64,000 nt of DNA. Source: Ephydatia muelleri (lineage: Eukaryota; Porifera; Demospongiae; Spongillida; Spongillidae). This document shows, in pieces, positions 22,882-34,207 of this stretch; position 1 is the first letter of the stretch; each line of letters opens with the position of its first letter. The position numbers were made by a program, and so were the translations under genes. The notes under the pieces are model-generated. The model was given only the letters and a program-made list of their open reading frames with translations. It ran no database searches and had not been told where the DNA came from. The DNA lies in NCBI GenBank assembly GCA_013339895.1, contig JABACO010000002.1:4793235-4857234 (forward strand), in the 5' to 3' direction.

Positions 22882-24141
22882 CGATCTCTCAATTGTTGCA
22901 CTCCGGACCTTTAGGACTGGCTGGCTTCCCTGACACTCCTTCCACTCGCTAGTCGCGTCAACAAAGTACCGGGATAGCGCGTCAGCATTTTCGTTTTTCT
23001 GACCAGTCCGATACTGGACGGAGTATTGATACGGTTGAAGAGCCAGGCTCCAGCGAGTTAGTCTCCCGTTATTCTCTTTGAGGCGATCCAGCCATTCCAG
23101 TGACCGATGGTCAGTCTGTATCACGAAGGGACGACCCAGTAGGTACACCCGATACCCATGCAGGATAATCGCCAAACATTCTTTTTCCACTGTGGAGTAT
23201 TTTTCCTCTCGAGGCAGTAGCTTTCTGCTATAGTACGCAACCGGGTGCTCTTCATCGTCTCCACCAACTTGGCTCAACACAGCTCCAATGGCCCGTCCGG
23301 AGGCATCTGTTTGTATAGTACAAACGGTAGGGAGAAGTCGGGAGATCTCAAAATCGGCTCGCAACATAGACAGTCCTTCAGTCGGTTGAAGGCACTATCG
23401 CACTCTGCAGTCCACTGCACATGGTTTGGAGCGTTCTTTCTCGTCAAATCTGTCAACGGGGCAGCGATTTCAGCATACTCTTGGATAAACTTTCTGTAAT
23501 ATCCAGTTAGTCCGAGGAAAGTTCTTACATCGGACTTTGTGGTGGGTACCTGGAACTGCTTCACGGAATCAACCTTGGAATGTTCAGGCCGCACGAGCCC
23601 CTCCCCTACCACATGACCAAGGTATGAGCATCGTGACATCGCTAGTTGACACTTTGTTCACTGTAAGATCAGCTTTCCTCAGCTTTTGCAGCACTCGCCT
23701 AAGGTGTAACATGTGCTCCGGCCAACTGCGGCTGAAAATGACCAAATCATCTAGGTAGGCAGCTGCAAAGTCTTGCATTCCTACCAGCAGGCTGTCCATC
23801 ATCCTCTGAAAGGTTGAAGGAGCTCCCTGTAATCCAAAGGGCATCCTTCAGAACTGGTATAATCCAAAGGGAGTCCTGAATGCCGTTTTCGCTTGGCCTG
23901 TCTTCTCCACTGGAACTTGCCAGTATCCTTTAGTTAGGTCTAACGTACTGATGAACCTTGCTTGTCCCAACTCGTCGAGCAGATCATCAACACGGGGCAT
24001 TGGATAAGCATCAGTCTTAGATACGCTGTTAAGTCTACGGAAATCAATGCAGAAACGCAATGTTCCGTCTTTCTTTTTTACCAGCACTATCGGAGATGAC
24101 CAGTCACTCGAGAATTTTTCAATGATTCCATGCTTTTCCAT
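22830..24141 (-). pseudogene. Reverse transcriptase and RNase H of the Gmr1-like element
   Basis: On the minus strand RT starts near 24141 with IVLVKKKDGTLRFCIDFRRLN, followed by FISTLDLTKGYWQ. Next comes an in-frame TGA at 23848-23850, at a place where relatives have arginine. MPFGLQGAPSTF and an intact active-site loop AAYLDDLVIFS follow. A one-base insertion near 23647 moves the frame to the SYLGHVVGEG thumb region, and a two-base slip near 23310 moves it again to RNase H (TDASGRAIGAVLS, TVEKECLAI, TDHRSLEWL, NENADALSR). Three breaks make this copy inactive, although the catalytic residues are kept. Confidence 0.85.
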
Positions 24142-24157
24142 CTCTTCCAGCTCCTTC

Positions 24158-25646
24158 TTAACGATGTCCCGATAGGCATGAGGTAAGCGATATGGTGCAT
24201 GGTAACCTCACTGGTTTCGCATCTCCAGTCTCAATCTGTGTTCCACCATGCATTTCTGTCTTGCCTGGAAGATCGCTCATTACATCTCCAAATTCGGTCC
24301 TTAACGCATCCAATTCTTTCTTCTGCTTCTGTGTTAGCTTCTCGTTTATCTTCGGCTCCTCCGACTCCTCCTTCCACAATGGGATCTCTTCCCCATCTTC
24401 CATTTCTTCAGCTGCTAAACACACCGTCGTAGGAGTATTCCATCCCTTCAACATGTTGACGTGGAATATTCGCTGCCGCTTCTTCTTGTCACTCATGTCG
24501 ATTTCATACGTCATCGGTGTAACTTTGGCTTTGACACAATAAGGCCCTTGCCATTTCGCCATAAGTTTGTTGGTCACAGTGGGCAGTAGAACTAGCACCT
24601 GATCTCCCTCCATGAATTCCCTCTTCCTTGCACTCTGATCATACCATCTTTTCTGCGTCATCTGAGCTTCCTTGCAGTTTTCACTGACTAGCTCCGACAT
24701 CATTGCAAGCTTCTGCTGTACCGTCAAGACGTAGGATATGACGCTTTCACCACTACGCTTGCTAGCCTTCCAGGTTTCCTTCAATATGTCGAGCGGCCCT
24801 CTTACATGTCGCCCATACATCAACTCAAATGGGGAGAAGCCTGTAGTTGCCTGCGGTACTTCTCGGTAGGCAAACAGCAGATACGGCAGTAGTTTGTCCC
24901 AGTCTTTCCCCTCCAGTGCAGTCTTGCGAAGCATAGATTTCAATGTTCCATTAAACCTTTCGACAAGACCGTCCGTCTGCGGGTGGTAAGGGCTAGTTCT
25001 TATTGGATGTATGTGCAGCAGGTTGTACAGCTCAGCCAATAATTTGGACATGAAGTTTGTCCCTTGGTCCGTTAGGATTTCCCTCGGCACTCCGACACGT
25101 GCGAACATAGTCACCAGCTCCTCTGCCACATGCTCAGCATCGACTGTCCTCATGGGTATTGCTTCCGGGTAGCGAGTAGCATAATCGCACACAACAAGTA
25201 TGTACTTGTTTCCTGTGCTACTTCGCGGCAAAGGCCCGACAATATCCATGGCAATCCTCGTAAACGGCTCCTCAATCACTGGTAGTGGAACTAAGGGTGC
25301 TCGAAGATTCTTGACTGCTGAATGTTTCTGGCACTATTCACATGTTCTGCACCATTCCGCTACATCCCGATACAATGTCGGCCAGTAGAATCGTTGCAAG
25401 ATTCGCTCAATTGTCTTTCTTCCCCAAATGTCCTGCAAGTGGTATCTCATGAGCCAACCTGAGAACAGCCTCCCGATGTTGCTTCGGGATGATCAGTTGC
25501 TCGATGCCTAACTCCTCTCCTTCCTCTCTTGGGTGCCAATGACGATAAAGAAGACCGTCTTCTTCATAAAACCAGTAGTTCCCAGCGTTCGACGGTTGCT
25601 TTGCGGACTCTCGTACAGCTCCCAGGGTCTCATCCTCCAGTTGCAA
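24158..25646 (-). pseudogene. Integrase of the Gmr1-like element, frameshifted
   Basis: The zinc-binding N-terminus lies at 25646-25407 (GLLYRHWHP, HREAVLRLAHEIPLAGHLG). A one-base slip near 25415 and a TAG inside the HHCC motif near 25340 separate it from the core at 25279-24158. The core has all three catalytic signatures (AMDIVGPLP, LTDQGTNF, VERFNGTLK), a chromatin-proximal segment MAKWQGPY resembling the GPY/F module, and a C-terminal acidic tail. The core reads directly toward the RT frame, which starts about 20 bp further on. Integrase therefore precedes RT. Confidence 0.85.
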
Positions 25647-27297
25647 CTCCCGTAAGTCTTTCTCATCGACTCCCAGATCACGATGATCTCCACTGCTCCG
25701 TCCTTCGGGGGATTGGTATCCTCCGACTGTCCAGGTTCAATAACCGTACTTCTCTCCAACCCGTCGTCTTCGGGTCCTACAGGTCCAGGAAGCAACTTTT
25801 CCTTGACCGTCTCAGGCACTGGTGTCAAACTTCTGCAATTCACACCAGAATCTTTCTCCTTTTCCAATTCACTTTCTTCCTCTTCTCTCTTCCGCTTGGC
25901 TTGAGCCCGTGTCATCGCTGCCAACGCCTCCTCTGGGTTACCAATGCGCACCAGTTCCGGAACATCTCTTCCGAGTAGAACTGACTTCGGTAGCTTCTTC
26001 ACTACGGTAGCCTCCACCAGGTAGCTCTTGCCGTCGACTACCACTTCTACTTTGGCCAGAGGGTAAGAGACCTCGTCGCCATGTACACATTGTACTGCCA
26101 CGCATTTCTTCAGAAACTTGTTCCTAGGCACCAGATCGTCTCGCACTAATGTCCTAGCTGCACCGGTATCTAGAATAATGTCTTTTACTTCTCCCCCTTC
26201 TACGTAGCCTGTCTTCCATACCAGCGAGTGTCCTTCCTTCACTTTGGACTGCTTTGCCCGCCCTCCAAAGAACGTAGCTGCATTCTTCGGGCATCTGCTC
26301 GCCACATGGCCCATCTTGTGACAATTGTAACATCTGGGTAACTGTCGCTGTGGGCTCCTATATTCGAGTTGGGACTCCTTCGGACCAGCGTCCCTGTCTC
26401 CTTCACCGGATTCCTTCCCTGGAGCCTTGTCCCTCGGCTTGAGAAGTCTGACATCTTGCCTCCTCGCCTGCTCATACTCATCGAGCCACTCGCCAGCTTG
26501 AAGGCATGTCTTCGGCTTCCGCTCCACCAGCCACAATCTCTTTTCCACAGGTAGCGAGCTCAGGAACTGGTCTATTCCCAACACCTGATGAACCTGGTCG
26601 ACCGTCTTGTGCTCCTTGAGCCACTTGGTTAACGAGTCCATCATCCTTACACCAAACTCTCTATTCGTTTCTCCTTCCTTCCGCTTCGACGACCGAAAAC
26701 GATTTTTATATGAATACTCATTGATGTCGTACCGGATGAGGATCGCTGTCTTGATCGCATCGTAGTCCGCTGAATCTGACACCGGCAATGCAGCGAAAGC
26801 CAATTGAGCTTTTCCCGTCAGCTGTGGAGCAAGGTAGTGAGGCCATCGTCCCTTGTCTACCTTGTGCGCTGTCATGATTCTTTCGAAAGTCACCAGATAC
26901 GACTCGATATCGTCGCGCTCCATCAGAGCGACCAGCTTCACGCTTAGTTCGAATTCAGAAGCCCTCTTCGATGATGAAGCGGACCTTTCTTCGACGATTC
27001 TCATGAGCTTTTCCATCTGTGCTCCCATTTCCTCGGCTTTCTCTCTCGCTTCTCTTTCTCGACGCCTCCCTTCTTCTGCAATCTCTCTCTTAAGCGTTCC
27101 TCTTCTCGTCTCGCTCTCTCTTCTGCTATCTCTTTCTCGCGCTGTACGCGTTCTTCTTCTCGTCTGAGTCTTTTGCGTTCAATCTCCTCTTCTCGTTTCT
27201 GCCTATCCTCAATCAATTTCTGCAGCATGTCCTGCAGCGTTTGTTCCGACGTCGACATCTCGCCTGCTCGAAATGATCGACCGGAACGGGTTGTCAT
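25508..27297 (-). CDS. Gag-protease of the Gmr1-like element, SCAN-like capsid
   Basis: An ATG at 27297 opens a charged coiled-coil-like start (EEEIERKRLRREEERVQ). A frame change near 27010-27040 leads into a 506-codon frame from 27028. That frame holds a SCAN-like block (about residues 95-195: KRKEGETNREFGVRM, LGIDQFLSSLP, CLQAGEWLDEY), a CCHC zinc knuckle (CYNCHKMGHVASRC, about residue 233) and a retropepsin-type motif DIILDTGAARTLV (about residue 285). Near 25716 a run of C precedes the shift into the integrase frame. This could be a programmed frameshift or damage. The protein would package element RNA and process the polyprotein. Confidence 0.8.
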
Positions 27298-27349
27298 ACA
27301 CCGTCGCTCAACGTGTCTAGAGTCAGAAAGCTATCTAACGGCTCACGAT

Positions 27350-27367
27350 CCCACCGCTGCCACCAAA
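27350..27367 (-). promoter_or_regulatory. Candidate primer-binding site next to the 5' LTR
   Basis: On the minus strand the LTR end CTCTACA is followed by TTTGGTGGCAGCGGTGGGAT. The TGG start two bases after the LTR is typical of a tRNA primer-binding site. I do not assign the tRNA. Confidence 0.5.
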
Positions 27368-27628
27368 TGTAGAGGACCGTATAGTAACGTGCTATCGTGC
27401 CGACGCTGTAGACCACCAAAACTATACTACACTGCAGCAGTATACATTAATGCAGGCCAATAGCTCAGAGAACTCTCAATCTCATCATGTTCATCTATAT
27501 TTCCAACATACGTGCATGCTTATATATACATACACATATCACCAATACGTGACTAACTTTAACCTCAAGTTCATATTACAACACTTTAGTTCAACCTTCT
27601 GAATGCAGCCTTGTTGACAGGTTACTGT
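27368..27628 (-). repeat. 5' LTR of the Gmr1-like element
   Basis: About 261 bp, the partner of 22632-22881. It carries an extra ACGTGACTAAC-like 11 bp relative to the other LTR. It ends about 90 bp from the COR-Death pseudogene. Confidence 0.9.
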
Positions 27629-27714
27629 ACCTAGTACCTAAATAGGCTGCAAAAAGTTTAATACACTGTACTATAAAACTGCAAAGTACTCTAGTTCACA
27701 TCATACTACAAAAT

Positions 27715-29395
27715 CTAATGCAAGTATTTAGTTCTCAGTTCAGCTGCCACATCCACTGCACCAACTAATGAAGACTCAAGAGCAACAATAATGGCGGACC
27801 AGGTGCACTGGTGTGAATAAAGGGACTACCACCTTCTCCACAGTAGTTCAAATGCATGCATCAACCAGTCTGGTCTCCCAGACACTTCGGACTGAATACC
27901 ATCGAGTACTTCCACAGGTACTCCAAGTTGTATGCCAAGAAGTCTCCACTTGGCTGGAATCTTTGCTGCCACCGCACTCATGAGGTCTTGAAGTTCTGGC
28001 ACAGATGATGGTGACGATGTTCCTATATGAAATATATTATTTGTCATGATGTGTACTTACTTGTACATAAATGGTAATGTCACTGAGAGGTTAGTGGGTA
28101 GTCTCAGGGTCATAGTATCATTGAATTACATGTACTACAATTTGTATTCAAAAACAAAAAAATCTAAGCTATTCCTAAGTTCAAAATGTGTTATGTTGCC
28201 AAAAACATATAATGTGTAATAGTTTGCATTCATGTAGTACTCACCTTCTTTCACACTGACACCTATCAGAAGTGGAAGTTGAGGCTCCGCCTTTATCCAC
28301 TCCTTCAGATCTACCTCGTTCTCCCCTGACACATCAACAATCGTATATGATTCAGGTGACATGGATGAAATGGCATTTCTAAGGAGAGGAAGTTCTACGT
28401 CAGCAATGGTTGGTCCCAGGCATGGCAATGAAGGACATCTGATACATTCTTTCATATTCTTTGCAAGTGATGGACAAAAGTCTTCACAGCACTTCTTTAT
28501 TACACAAAGAACACGATTATGCTGTACTGGATATTTCAGATTGTTCTTATTTTTCTCTGTAGAGACAGAAAAACTAAGGCACTGCAGAGACTTATCCATT
28601 TCTACAACAAAGCTAATAGCTAGTGCATCCTTCCATGCTATTCCTGCGGCTAAACTGGTGTATTTCCGTGTCAAACTTGAATTCATTACTTGGCAAAGTA
28701 AATTCCTTTGTTAGCCTGTGCATGAGAGCATGAAGACATCGGGTTGTAAAGAACTCACTTCCACAGGATATGTCGTTATTGAGGGATTGCAAGTCAAAGG
28801 ACATCTTCCATACAAAGCTGCTTGGAGGAATAGTGACATCACTTGGTCGGTTAACACTAACAAGGCACAGGAAGAAAACACAAACTGATAGTGTTTTTGA
28901 TGCATCTGTTGTGTCAATGACGGGCTGGCACAGCTCAAGGTGAAGCAAAAATTGTAGAATCATATTAATGTTGTAGTTAGGAAAGATTTTTCGTAGCTTT
29001 GCTATAGGAATGATCCCTGTGTTGCTAACCAGGGAATGGCAATGCTCTTTAAATGAGGCTGGAGCAAATATGGCACCATTAACCTTTTCAAGCAGTACAT
29101 CTGGTCTAAGCACAATCCAACTATCAGATGGATTAGCGTTAGGAAAAAAGATTATGAGACCTTTATCTGATAACGTTGTGAGGTAGGAGGTGATTTCAGA
29201 TATGTTGGTACTCAAGCCATGATCCTTTACGTTATCTAGAAGTTGGAGGAGATCTACAGGGTAATTGCATCCTTTTCAGAAGGCACCATTTCCCTCAGCA
29301 AGGCATACAGCACATGACAATTGAGAGAGATGGCTGGCAGCGCTTCCTCACAACTTCATTTGTTTCCACAAGTTGATTTATGAAGCGTGTTATAT
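27715..29395 (-). pseudogene. COR domain-Death domain protein (ROCO-like), frameshifted fragment
   Basis: On the minus strand the order is: FINQLVETNEVV near 29390; ALLREMVPSEKDAI in a second frame; and, from about 29250, LLQLLDNVKDHGLS and SDKGLIIFFPN...SWIVLRPDVLLEKV, the pattern of a COR domain C-terminal to a Roc GTPase. Another shift near 28680 leads to RKYTSLAAGIAWKDALAISF. The last exon (about 28017-27715) is a Death domain (VAAKIPAKWRLLGIQLGVP) interrupted by a TAG at 27826, after which the same frame continues to 27717. At least four breaks, so it is not functional. The 5' side is cut by the purine-rich repeat at 29420. ROCO-Death proteins are cytosolic signalling proteins and are numerous in sponges. 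Confidence 0.65.
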
Positions 29396-29419
29396 CAGCA
29401 CTTTGATAATCTGTGTGTA

Positions 29420-29640
29420 TCCGTGTGTATGTGTGTATATGGAGGAGAGGAGAAGTAGATAAGGAGAGGTGGGTGAGGGTAGAGGAAGGTGATTGAGGAA
29501 CAGAGCGGGAGAAAGTTGGAGAGAGAAGATGAGAAAGGAAAAGGGAGTAGGAGAGGTGAGTGAAGAGGTAAAGAGTGGTGAGGTAAGTGAAAAGAGGTGG
29601 GAAAGGAGGGAAGGGAGGTGGAGATGATCACACGAAAAGG
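29420..29640. repeat. Purine-rich tract (plus strand GA-rich)
   Basis: G and A make up nearly all of the plus strand, with recurring GGAGAGG and GTGAGG words. Same composition family as 42885-44690 and, inverted, 40910-41070 and 48190-48740. Confidence 0.8.
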
Positions 29641-29644
29641 TTGG

Positions 29645-29765
29645 AAAACTCCAGTCATGGTTTTTCGTGATGGTTTTTAACACAAAACCACTCTGGGATT
29701 GGTGGTCTCGCGTGCAAATATCGTAAAATCCATCCAGGGATTAAGCGTCCAGGGTGGAAGTATAG
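29645..29765. repeat. Dispersed repeat unit next to a purine tract, copy 1
   Basis: CCAGTCATGGTTTTTCGTGA, then AACCACTCTG and GATTGGTGGTCT through CCAGGGTGG, recurs in the same orientation at 41083-41195. In both places the unit abuts a purine- or pyrimidine-rich tract, so they may be parts of one element. Confidence 0.7.
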
Positions 29766-29782
29766 TAAAAAAGCCACATGGT

Positions 29783-29856
29783 CTTGTCCTGGTACGAACA
29801 AAAACCATGTTGAAGCAATTGCTTCAACATAATTTTTGTTCGACAAAACCAGGACA
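29783..29856. repeat. Long hairpin, about 74 bp
   Basis: Arms run from CTTGTCCTGGT through CGAACAAAAA and ATGTTGAAGCAA to the centre, then the complements back to ACCAGGACAG, with small asymmetries. It lies in the same dispersed unit as 29645-29765 but is missing from the copy at 41083. Confidence 0.7.
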
Positions 29857-30119
29857 GAACAATAAGAGACATTGTGTGGGAATGGTGCCTCCATTATAGC
29901 CCTTTTTATGCCTTCTGTGGGACGAATACCTTCAGATGAAATGTGATGCCCTAGATATTAAACTGAAAGCACCTTGAAAACACACATGGACCTCTTTAAC
30001 TCTTTGGACGCTATGCTGCATATACACAAAACCGTTATGAATTCTACATGACAGTGTAAGTAAGAAACGTGTGGATCGCAACTTCATTATACATGCATAG
30101 GCGTAGAGTTTTATTTAAC

Positions 30120-30121
<2 letters not shown>

Positions 30122-30156
<35 letters not shown>
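30122..30156. repeat. Poly-G tract, 35 nt, inside the hAT copy 2 left end
   Basis: Uninterrupted G run 22 bp from the terminus. The homologous place in copy 1 (about 9917-9939) is a mixed C run, so the tract has changed length since the copies diverged. Confidence 0.9.
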
Positions 30157-30369
30157 CTGGGTGCATATACAGATACCGGTAAGTTGAATAGGGGGTGGGA
30201 AACACTGCAAACTAAACTATTGAAGGTGCATGACTACTTATACATTTACATGATAAACATTCATTTCTTGCATGGAATTTCATAAGGATAAACATTTACA
30301 GATGAGGATCATTATATTGTGGCTATGTTGCCTTTATGGAGAGAGAAAACATTCATGCGTACAGCTATA

Positions 30370-30699
30370 TGTAAGAGCTTTGTGATGAATTCAAGTAATT
30401 GGTTTGAGTCTAAGTTTTTTACTATTTCAGAATGGCAAGAAGTCACTGCAATGTGATTTAACCGTTCTTGGGTCATTGTTGAGCGCAGGTATGATTTGAG
30501 TCTTCGAGCAAATGCTGCATATGAATCCTTCTCTCATGATGTAGTTGTTGGAAGGGACATTTGCAACTTGACAGCATTTGTACAAGCTGAACAAGGACAC
30601 GTCAATCCAGTTGTACTTCGCTTTCCAACTAAGCTGAAATTTTCTACCCGAACCACATAGCTCTTCAGATCTAGGTTCATTACACTTCTCTGAGGTCAT
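30370..30699 (-). pseudogene. hAT transposase fragments, copy 2
   Basis: An ATG at 30699 opens 90 codons with KFQLSWKAKYNWIDV (zinc-finger-type entry) and CSICSKTQ. An overlapping frame carries DSYAAFARRLKSYLRSTM and NLDSNQLLEFIT, the dimerisation-like end. The same deletion structure as at 9470-9830. The Ginger1 element begins 10 bp upstream of this ATG. Confidence 0.55.
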
Positions 30700-30705
30700 C
30701 TTTGT

Positions 30706-30709
30706 GGTC
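30706..30709. repeat. Target-site duplication GGTC, left
   Basis: GGTC directly before the TGTCA terminus, repeated at 34480-34483 directly after TGACA. The empty hAT copy (reverse complement of about 9456-9488) has a single GGTC with both flanks joined. Confidence 0.85.
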
Positions 30710-30963
30710 TGTCACGCGGTAAATGGTCCGGCCAGACCAAACATGGTGCCATAAATGGTCCCCCCGGACCATCTGTGGCTGCGATCTTTGGTCCCCCCCT
30801 GCCATAGCAGGTCCCCCTAACCAAATTTGACTTGATTTCTGCAGCAACGAGGGGACTGACGCGGTTTATCAAGTAGGCTTCGATTATAGATGAGGCCTAT
30901 TTATTGCCCGTTTCAAGCCACGTGTTCACATTGTCACTTCAGTTTTTGGTGCTTCAATTAGAA

Positions 30964-33900
30964 ATGGAAGCGGATCAAGAGAATGACGAGTTCGAGGATG
31001 CGAAGCTTATTGAAGATGTTGTATTCTATTTGCGGGAAAAGACGTATCGAGTTGACTGTACTAAAAACTGGAAGAGAAGCATTAGAAGAAAAGCGGAGAA
31101 GTTTGAAACAAGAGACTGTACAGAAAGAAAGATGGAGGCGTGGTATGCAAATGTTTTATATGCAACATAATGCATGTACGAGTTGTATGTACCGGTATGA
31201 TTACATGTAACAGCACATTAGTAATACTAGATGGGTTTATCCTCATTTTAGGTGAGATACGTCATTGATAAGGAAGAGCGCCACAGAATCCTTGTTGCTT
31301 GCCACCAAGATCCAACTTCTGGACATATGGGAACGAAAAGACAACTATCTCGCATAACTGAGCGTTACATTTGGCCTGGAGTTAACAAAGACGTTTGCCA
31401 TATGGTACGTTCTGTAATACAGAGTGATTGATGTAGTAACTCCTAATGTGGGCATAGAAAGAGTTATACCACTTTGCTCAACATTGAAATCACCCTGTAT
31501 TCAGCGATCTGCATTCATACTCATTGCACACTATATTTTTAATTGTTTAATCACATTTATTTTTAACAAGGTGAAGTTCTGTGATGCTTGCCAAAGAGTT
31601 GGACGAAAAATGGAGATATGCACACCTGAGCTACATCCTATTCCTGTGGTGTCAACTTGGTATCATATAGGGATTGATTTTGTGGGACCATTGCATCATA
31701 AATCACTGCAGGGAAGCAGATATATTTTGACCATTTCAGATTACTTTAGCAAGTTTGTCCTCGCCACGCCGTGCAAGACCAAGGAAGCAGTTAATGTTGT
31801 TGATGTTCTTTACAAGGTATGTAAACATTTTCTTTATTTCTTATATGTGTACCGGCTGGCTCCTGAGTAGTTTGAATAAATTTAAGTAAATCATTCTCCT
31901 CCATGATGTTTGGGTTACCAAATGTCATTACATCTGATCAAGGAAGTTAGTTTAATAACAAAATGGACAAACAATTGATGAAAATGCTCAACATAGAACG
32001 ACGTCTGACTACTCCATATCACCCTCAGGTATGCATATAGGCTACATAAACATGTTCATATTGTTCTATATAATTAGGCTAATGGTTTAGACGAAAGGTT
32101 TAATCAGATGTTGCAGAATATGCTTGTAAAGTACATTGAAGATAAGAAAGAGTGCTGGGAGGATTATCTAGATTTTTGCGTATTTGCATACAATACATCG
32201 AAACACGAATCATCAAAGTTTACACCATTTGAGTTCATGTTCGGACGTCGAGCTGTATTACCTATTCAGCTGGGTACACAAGATAACATCACTGTTGACG
32301 ATGGCATTGGATGATCAAGTGGTGGAAAAAAATATGGAGTGTCAAAAAAAGGTTCTTGAATCTGTGAAAAAGAACATCATCATTGCTCAGACGAAACAAA
32401 AAGAGCAGTATGATAAAACGCATGCAAATCCTGAGGTATTTAAGCTTGGTTCCATTGTCTTAAAGAAAGATTTTTCACGTAAAAAGCGAGCTGGAGGGAA
32501 AATGGATTTCCATTGGTTGGGTCCGTACAAAATATTGCAAGCACTAGGCAGAGGACTGTATAGGATTGAAGGTGTTCATGATGCAGATGTTATTCCAAGA
32601 ATACATGGTGTACATTTGAAGAAGTATCATACTCCTAGTGTTGAAAAGGTTACTGAAATCTCTATATACCGTTGTTGCCATTCGACTGGACTTTTGCTTT
32701 TATTTTTTCAGTGTCCTAGTGATGATGATAATGATGACAGCAATGCTATTGGTGAAAGAAAGGTTATACAAAACTATAGACTGTTGTTGCTGTTTGACTA
32801 ATTTAATGGCTTTACATTTTGTAATAGTCTGTAACACTAAGTTTAATGTTAAGTTGTTTGTGTGTGTATGTGTGTGTGTTTTGCCGCTTTATTATGTTGG
32901 GAAATGTAGCTATCTCTCCATTGCCACATGCACCTGATTTAGCATCAGCAACACAGAAAGTCCTACTACCTAAGTATATTCAGTATCACCAAAAGCTCCT
33001 ACAGAGATACCTCCAAACCACGTAACGGTGACATTCAATGTAATTATATGTTTAATGTGATTTGCACTAACAATGTCCAGTACAATCACTTATATATGTA
33101 TTTCTGCAGTTCATCTATCTTCGAATAATGCAAAGCATCAGAACACTGGAGCAAAGACTTTACACAGTGCACTTAGAGCTCAAAACATGAAGCACAACCA
33201 ATGCAGCAAGAAAGAAACTGTAAAGCAGAAGATCATTGTAGATGTGGATGCATATCAAGTGAATGAAGCCTCTACACTTGATGAAGATTGGTGGATTGAG
33301 GAATTGAATTTACTACACACGGAGAAAGAAATAATTGTATCAGGCAAGTGGCTATCAGAACCAATTATAACAGCGGGTCAAGTCATTCTTGCAAAGCAGT
33401 TTAAGCATGTGTGGAATGGTGCAGGTTTTCAAGAAGTAGGGTGCAGTTTCACCATGAGTTTTAATATAGAAATATGCAAGTTTATTCAAATTCTGCATGA
33501 CCCAGCAGGCCATTGGTTAAAAATCAGTAATGTCGAAACTGAAAGCCAAAACATTATAAATGTATATGACAGTATGAATTCTTTGTGCAGCAATAATGTG
33601 CAGCAACAGATCGCATGTTTATTGAACACTTTTAAGTCTCACATTTTTTAAAACTTCGTTGATGTTCACCTACAAGATGGAGGAAGCGATTGTGGACTGC
33701 TATCTTTAGCTAATGCAACTGCTCTTTGTTATAACAAAGCCCTGGCAGTTATATGTTTGAACAATCATCACTAAGACATCACCTTGTCCAGTGTCTGGAA
33801 AAGCAGAATTTCTCAATGTTTCCTGTGAAAAGTGAGCGGCGTAATGGAGTTAGAATCCGATCAAAACAAACAATTAATGTGTATTGCACATGCAGAATGC

Positions 33901-34207
33901 CTAAAGTCAACGGAATTTCAATGATACATTGCAATAACTGCAAAGAGTGGTATCACGGAGTGTGCATTGGAACACTACCAGAGGAAATTAAAGCCAAAAA
34001 ATGGTTCTGTCCCACTTGCTGTGCTGCAGAGAAAAGTCTTCATTATGTATTGCACATGCAGAATGCCTAAAGTCTACGGAATTTCAATGATACATTGCAA
34101 TAACTGCAAAGAGTGGTATCACGGAGTGTGCATTGAAACAATACCAGAGGAAATTAAAGCCAAACAATGGTTCTGTCCCACTTGCTGTGCTGCAGAGAAT
34201 TCACCCT
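30964..34207 (+). pseudogene. Ginger1 transposase: integrase, Ulp1-like protease, PHD fingers; broken
   Basis: Exons in order: about 30964-31155 (N-terminal helical region); 31252-31404 (HRILVACHQD...GHMGTKRQL, half of the HHCC finger); 31571-31816 (CDACQR, GIDFVGPLHH, first catalytic Asp); about 31900-32028 (TSDQG, second Asp); about 32079-32630 (NGLDERFNQ with the Glu, then LGPYKILQALG, the GPY module); small exons; about 33110-33740 (Ulp1-like: HWLKI, VYDS and catalytic GGSDCGL); 33750-34207 (PHD fingers). Breaks: a slip near 31108, a TAG at 31945 directly after TSDQGS, a slip near 32300, a TAA near 33649, a slip near 33745. All catalytic residues are still readable. Transposition in trans cannot be excluded for the ends. 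Confidence 0.82.
33881..34205 (+). repeat. Tandemly duplicated PHD finger, period about 166 bp
   Basis: Two copies of CRMPKV..GISMIHCNNC and KEWYHGVCI..PEEIKAK start at 33881 and 34047 and differ at only a few bases. The period is not a multiple of three, so the second copy is out of frame with the first; the first frame ends shortly after entering copy two. Confidence 0.85.

Larger units (their letters stand above)
22632..27628 (-). mobile_element. Gmr1-like Ty3/gypsy retrotransposon (integrase upstream of RT)
   Basis: Bounded by direct LTRs at 22632-22881 and 27368-27628, which are almost identical except for an 11-bp indel. On the minus strand the order is 5' LTR, primer-binding region, Gag, protease, integrase, RT, RNase H, 3' LTR. 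Integrase before RT is the Gmr1-like order described from fish and invertebrate gypsy elements. Gag contains a SCAN-like segment, consistent with the published proposal that the vertebrate SCAN domain derives from Gmr1-like Gag. Several frameshifts and one stop break pol. The near-identical LTRs suggest a fairly recent insertion. A target duplication is not obvious. Confidence 0.85.

Noticed and set aside
30964..34207. Gypsy retrotransposon interpretation of the integrase gene
   Set aside because: No RT, RNase H, Gag or LTR is present; introns, inverted TGTCA ends and a 4-bp duplication with an empty site point to Ginger1.
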